A stretch of DNA of 7,788 nt from Oscillospiraceae bacterium (GTDB taxonomy: Bacteria > Bacillota > Clostridia > Oscillospirales > Ruminococcaceae): the NCBI GenBank assembly GCA_015067375.1, contig SVMQ01000096.1:1-7788 (forward strand), given 5' to 3'. The notes under the pieces were generated by a model. That model was not told where the DNA came from and made no database searches. It saw nothing but the letters and a program-made list of their open reading frames with translations. A program made the translations under genes and the position numbers. Positions 6,160 through 7,788 of the stretch are shown here, in pieces. Numbering within the stretch: the first letter of the stretch is position 1; every line of letters begins with the position of its first letter.

Positions 6160-6184
6160 GGTATATAGTACTTGATATAATATC

Positions 6185-6218
6185 AGCTCCCCATTCATTC
6201 GGAATGGGGAGCTTGCTT
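6185..6218 (+). terminator. Rho-independent terminator of the GH59 gene
   Basis: AGCTCCCCATTC (6185-6196) pairs perfectly with GAATGGGGAGCT (6202-6213), a 12-bp stem with a 5-nt loop, followed by TGCTTATTT. It starts 26 nt after the GH59 stop. The T-tract is interrupted but the stem is strong. The reverse strand lacks a good T-run, so it mainly serves the GH59 transcript. Confidence 0.85.
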
Positions 6219-6246
6219 ATTTGAGCGTTTTTCGTCGCTTATTATC

Positions 6247-6263
6247 CTGTGTTTATTACACAG
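6247..6263. repeat. Small inverted repeat in the AT-rich gap
   Basis: CTGTGT (6247-6252) and ACACAG (6258-6263) form a 6-bp stem with a 5-nt loop. Neither strand shows a following T-run, so a terminator role is not supported. The rest of 6264-6350 is AT-rich with TATA-type runs and no coding sign. Confidence 0.4.
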
Positions 6264-6353
6264 CCTGATTTTAATGGTTTACGCAAATATTTTATATAGG
6301 TAATTATCTATATCTATATAAAGAAAAGTATATTTTTAGTTTTTGCTCTTTTA

Positions 6354-6362
6354 TGTTATAAT
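6354..6362 (+). promoter_or_regulatory. Extended -10 promoter-like element between convergent genes
   Basis: TGTTATAAT is a full extended -10 element (TG-N-TATAAT). The matching -35 position (6334-6339, TTTTAG) is poor. No plus-strand gene follows; transcription would begin near 6369 and run into the antisense of the lysR 3' end. In AT-rich DNA such matches can arise by chance. Confidence 0.3.
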
Positions 6363-6409
6363 TAAATTCAGATAGACGACTGTTGTTGAATATTTTTGCT
6401 ATTATCAGG

Positions 6410-6433
6410 AAGCTATGATCAGCCATAGCTTTT
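6410..6433. terminator. Hairpin at the lysR stop codon, possible terminator
   Basis: AAGCTATG (6410-6417) pairs with CATAGCTT (6424-6431), an 8-bp stem with a 6-nt loop that contains the lysR stop codon. Reading the plus strand it is followed by a short T-run (6430-6433). Reading the lysR strand there is no T-run, so it is a better fit to end plus-strand transcription than to end lysR. Confidence 0.35.
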
Positions 6434-7294
6434 AGCATATTCTATATAGAATTTTATCAGGTCGGCATGGTAACTCTGGATATCCTGAGTGATCAGACGC
6501 TCGTTGTTGATGGCGAGATGAACATAGTGCGTCATCGGCATATCTGATATCGGGCGGAATTCAAGTGCATCCTTGTAGTAGCAGTGCCATGTGCATTGTG
6601 GGGCAAAGGCAGCGCCAAAGCCTTTTTTGACCAGCTCACACAGCATCGACGGAGTCTCGGCATACATCGTGATATCAATGTCAAGGTCGGTGGTGTGCCA
6701 ATATTGCTCCATCATCTTTGTGAAGTCATCGGAATGGTCAAGGCTGAGTATGTCGGAGTTTTTGATGTCCTTTGCGGTTATCTCATCCATTGCGGCAAAA
6801 GGGTGGCTTTTTGAAAATATCACGCCGATCCGCTCTGTTATTACGGTTGTAGAGCTTTCGTCGTTGACGGGGAACAAGGTTGAAAATATCTTCAAGTCCC
6901 AGTCCTTATTGCTTCCGATGTAGAAATGCGGGATCGCTCTTGGATGATCGGCTCGCATATTGTCTACGATATCCTTTATCAGCAGCGTAGTCGAAGCAAC
7001 CGCGATGTTGATATCTGTCTTGTGCTTACCGTTGTATTCGTTTATCTCTTTTTGCGCACTGTCGAGCGCGAGCATTATCTTGTCACAGTATTTCAGGAAT
7101 ATCCTGCCTGCGCCGTTAAGGCAGATCTTTTTACCGCGCCTGTCAAAAAGCTGTGTTCCAAGCTCGTCCTCCAACCGCTTCAGCGTATGGCTGAGGGAGG
7201 GCTGCGCGATGTAAAGCAGTTCGGCTGCCGCGGAGATGCTCTCCGTGTTGGCTATCACTCTGAATTGTTTTATCTGATTAAGTTCCATTGGCAT
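6419..7294 (-). CDS. LysR-family transcriptional regulator
   Basis: The 291-residue protein has the standard LysR length. An N-terminal winged HTH covers about residues 4-62: LNQIKQFRVIANTESISAAA, then AQPSLSHTLKRLEDELGTQLFDR, with the typical LNGAG at the wing. A linker helix (about 63-88) leads into a periplasmic-binding-protein-like effector domain (about 92-285). Family members bind promoter DNA as tetramers and respond to a small metabolite; the ligand here is unknown. GAGG at 7299-7302 (minus strand) lies 4 nt before ATG 7294 but 10 nt before the in-frame ATG 7288; MELNQIKQF is a common LysR opening, so a 289-residue product from 7288 is equally plausible. It is divergent from the Cache-type sensor gene, the usual arrangement for a LysR target, and convergent with the GH59 gene. 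Confidence 0.92.
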   Translation of the reverse strand: MPMELNQIKQFRVIANTESISAAAELLYIAQPSLSHTLKRLEDELGTQLFDRRGKKICLNGAGRIFLKYCDKIMLALDSAQKEINEYNGKHKTDINIAVASTTLLIKDIVDNMRADHPRAIPHFYIGSNKDWDLKIFSTLFPVNDESSTTVITERIGVIFSKSHPFAAMDEITAKDIKNSDILSLDHSDDFTKMMEQYWHTTDLDIDITMYAETPSMLCELVKKGFGAAFAPQCTWHCYYKDALEFRPISDMPMTHYVHLAINNERLITQDIQSYHADLIKFYIEYAKSYG

Positions 7295-7301
7295 TTATCC
7301 T

Positions 7302-7332
7302 CTATAATGATTTTATAATGATACCATTATAG
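7302..7332. repeat. Overlapping direct and inverted repeats between lysR and the sensor gene, candidate operator
   Basis: TATAATGAT occurs at 7303-7311 and 7314-7322, an 11-bp period or about one helical turn. CATTATAG (7325-7332) is the inverted partner of CTATAATG (7302-7309) and CATTATA (7325-7331) is that of TATAATG (7314-7320). The array overlaps the predicted lysR -10 box and early transcript, as expected for an autoregulatory LysR site. Part of the symmetry comes from promoter-like TATAAT sequences. Confidence 0.45.
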
Positions 7333-7354
7333 CACGGAATAAATATAAATGCAA
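7326..7354 (-). promoter_or_regulatory. Promoter of lysR
   Basis: On the minus strand TTGCAT (7354-7349) and TATAAT (7331-7326) are separated by 17 nt. Transcription would start near 7319, about 25 nt before ATG 7294. The -10 box sits in the repeat array, consistent with autorepression. Confidence 0.62.
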
Positions 7355-7369
7355 ATTATTTTATCATTC

Positions 7370-7375
7370 AGGAGG
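7370..7375 (+). promoter_or_regulatory. Ribosome binding site of the sensor gene
   Basis: AGGAGG is a perfect anti-16S match, followed by TATT and ATG 7380. The spacing of 4 nt is short but the site is unambiguous and fixes the start. No convincing plus-strand promoter with both boxes is visible in 7295-7369. Confidence 0.75.
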
Positions 7376-7379
7376 TATT

Positions 7380-7788
7380 ATGAAAAAGAAGAATTTATGT
7401 AGATTGGGATTAAGGATATCTACTGCCGTACTTATCATTCAGCTGGTGGTATTTTTATTCCTGTTTATATTCATCAATCTGTACGTTTCAGATTCGTCCT
7501 ATCAGACTGCTGTCAACAATATGCAGACAGCGGCAGCAGACCGTTCTGAGATCATAAGTAATTATATCGATTCAACAAAGGACACGCTTACCGCGTATCT
7601 GAAAGCGGAGCAGATATATGATGTCATCCGCGATCCGTCGAATGCTGACGCTGCAGCTGCCGCACAGGAATATACCGTTGAATTTGGTAATGATATCACC
7701 AATCTTGAGGGTATCTATTGCAGTAAGTGGGATACCACGATGCTGACCCATACAAATGCCCCTGTTATCGGAATGGTAACACGTCCCG
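7380..7788 (+). CDS. Membrane sensor protein with Cache-like extracellular domain, N-terminal part (3' end outside window)
   Basis: The first 136 codons are visible and run off the window. Residues 1-14 are basic (MKKKNLCRLGLRIS), followed by one membrane helix at about 16-36 (AVLIIQLVVFLFLFIFI), then an extracellular region. The helix-like stretch 40-80 and the segment NLEGIYCSKWDTTMLTHTN resemble the PAS-like Cache sensor domains of chemoreceptors and of GGDEF/EAL signalling proteins, where a similar 'EGIY..W.T..L.H.N' pattern precedes a conserved Arg in the ligand pocket (here VTRP at the window edge). The output domain lies outside the window, so chemoreceptor, cyclase and kinase remain open. 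It is transcribed away from lysR and may be its target. The start is set by AGGAGG at 7370-7375. Confidence 0.75.
   Translation, partial: MKKKNLCRLGLRISTAVLIIQLVVFLFLFIFINLYVSDSSYQTAVNNMQTAAADRSEIISNYIDSTKDTLTAYLKAEQIYDVIRDPSNADAAAAAQEYTVEFGNDITNLEGIYCSKWDTTMLTHTNAPVIGMVTRP

Noticed and set aside
6926..7318. 130-codon open frame on the plus strand over lysR
   Set aside because: It is antisense to the LysR DNA-binding and linker regions, with no ribosome binding site and no recognisable domain.
7288..7319. Plus-strand promoter TTGGCA/TATAAT for the sensor gene
   Set aside because: The spacer would be 20 nt, too long for a normal sigma-A promoter, and the boxes lie in the lysR start region and repeat array.
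1..7788. tRNA, rRNA, CRISPR, insertion sequence, phage or toxin-antitoxin content
   Set aside because: No cloverleaf, spaced repeat array, transposase or integrase motif, or terminal inverted repeats flanking a gene were seen in a read of both strands.

Overview
The window looks like part of the chromosome of a Gram-positive, gut- or rumen-type clostridium, most likely Ruminococcus or another member of the Oscillospiraceae. The grounds are purine-rich AGGAGG-type ribosome binding sites, sigma-A promoters with TTGACA and TATAAT boxes, AT-rich gaps between genes of moderate GC, and the mix of gene families. No RNA gene, insertion sequence, CRISPR array or phage gene is visible.

Layout. (1) 2-325: 3' end of an AraC-family regulator. 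(2) 347-3243: a transport unit. A consensus promoter (347-375) is followed by a leader of about 180 nt, a DHA3/Mef-like MFS exporter gene, and, 17 nt later, a sodium-dependent amino-acid transporter gene of the NSS (LeuT/MhsT-like) family. (3) 3309-6213: a gene with its own promoter, an inverted repeat over the start of transcription and a strong terminator. It encodes a large GH59 galactocerebrosidase/beta-galactosidase-like protein with no recognisable signal peptide but with a C-terminal membrane segment. (4) 6214-6418: an AT-rich gap with two small hairpins. (5) 6419-7294, minus strand: a LysR-family regulator, convergent with the GH59 gene. (6) 7380-7788: the start of a membrane sensor with a Cache-like extracellular domain, divergent from lysR across an 85-bp region rich in repeats.

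The most interesting region is the MFS leader. A 13-codon ORF (426-467, MIIMCSYAALCKG) with its own Shine-Dalgarno sequence runs into three RNA stems. Stem A:A' (451-460/472-481, 10 bp perfect) and stem C:D (510-518/555-563, 9 bp perfect, covering the end of the MFS ribosome binding site) can coexist. Both are excluded by stem B:C (457-469/505-517, 12 of 13 pairs). This is the logic of ermC-type translational attenuation: a ribosome stalled on the leader would break A:A', B:C would form, and the MFS ribosome binding site would be released. The inducer is not identifiable from sequence, but the design predicts that the exporter responds to a ribosome-targeting compound, with the amino-acid transporter possibly co-expressed.

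The second notable item is the GH59 protein. Both presumed catalytic glutamates are visible, but export is unexplained: its N-terminus is acidic and alanine-rich, followed by a lysine cluster, while the C-terminus has an acidic linker, a hydrophobic segment and a KKKK tail. All family calls come from reading the sequence; no database search or folding program was run.
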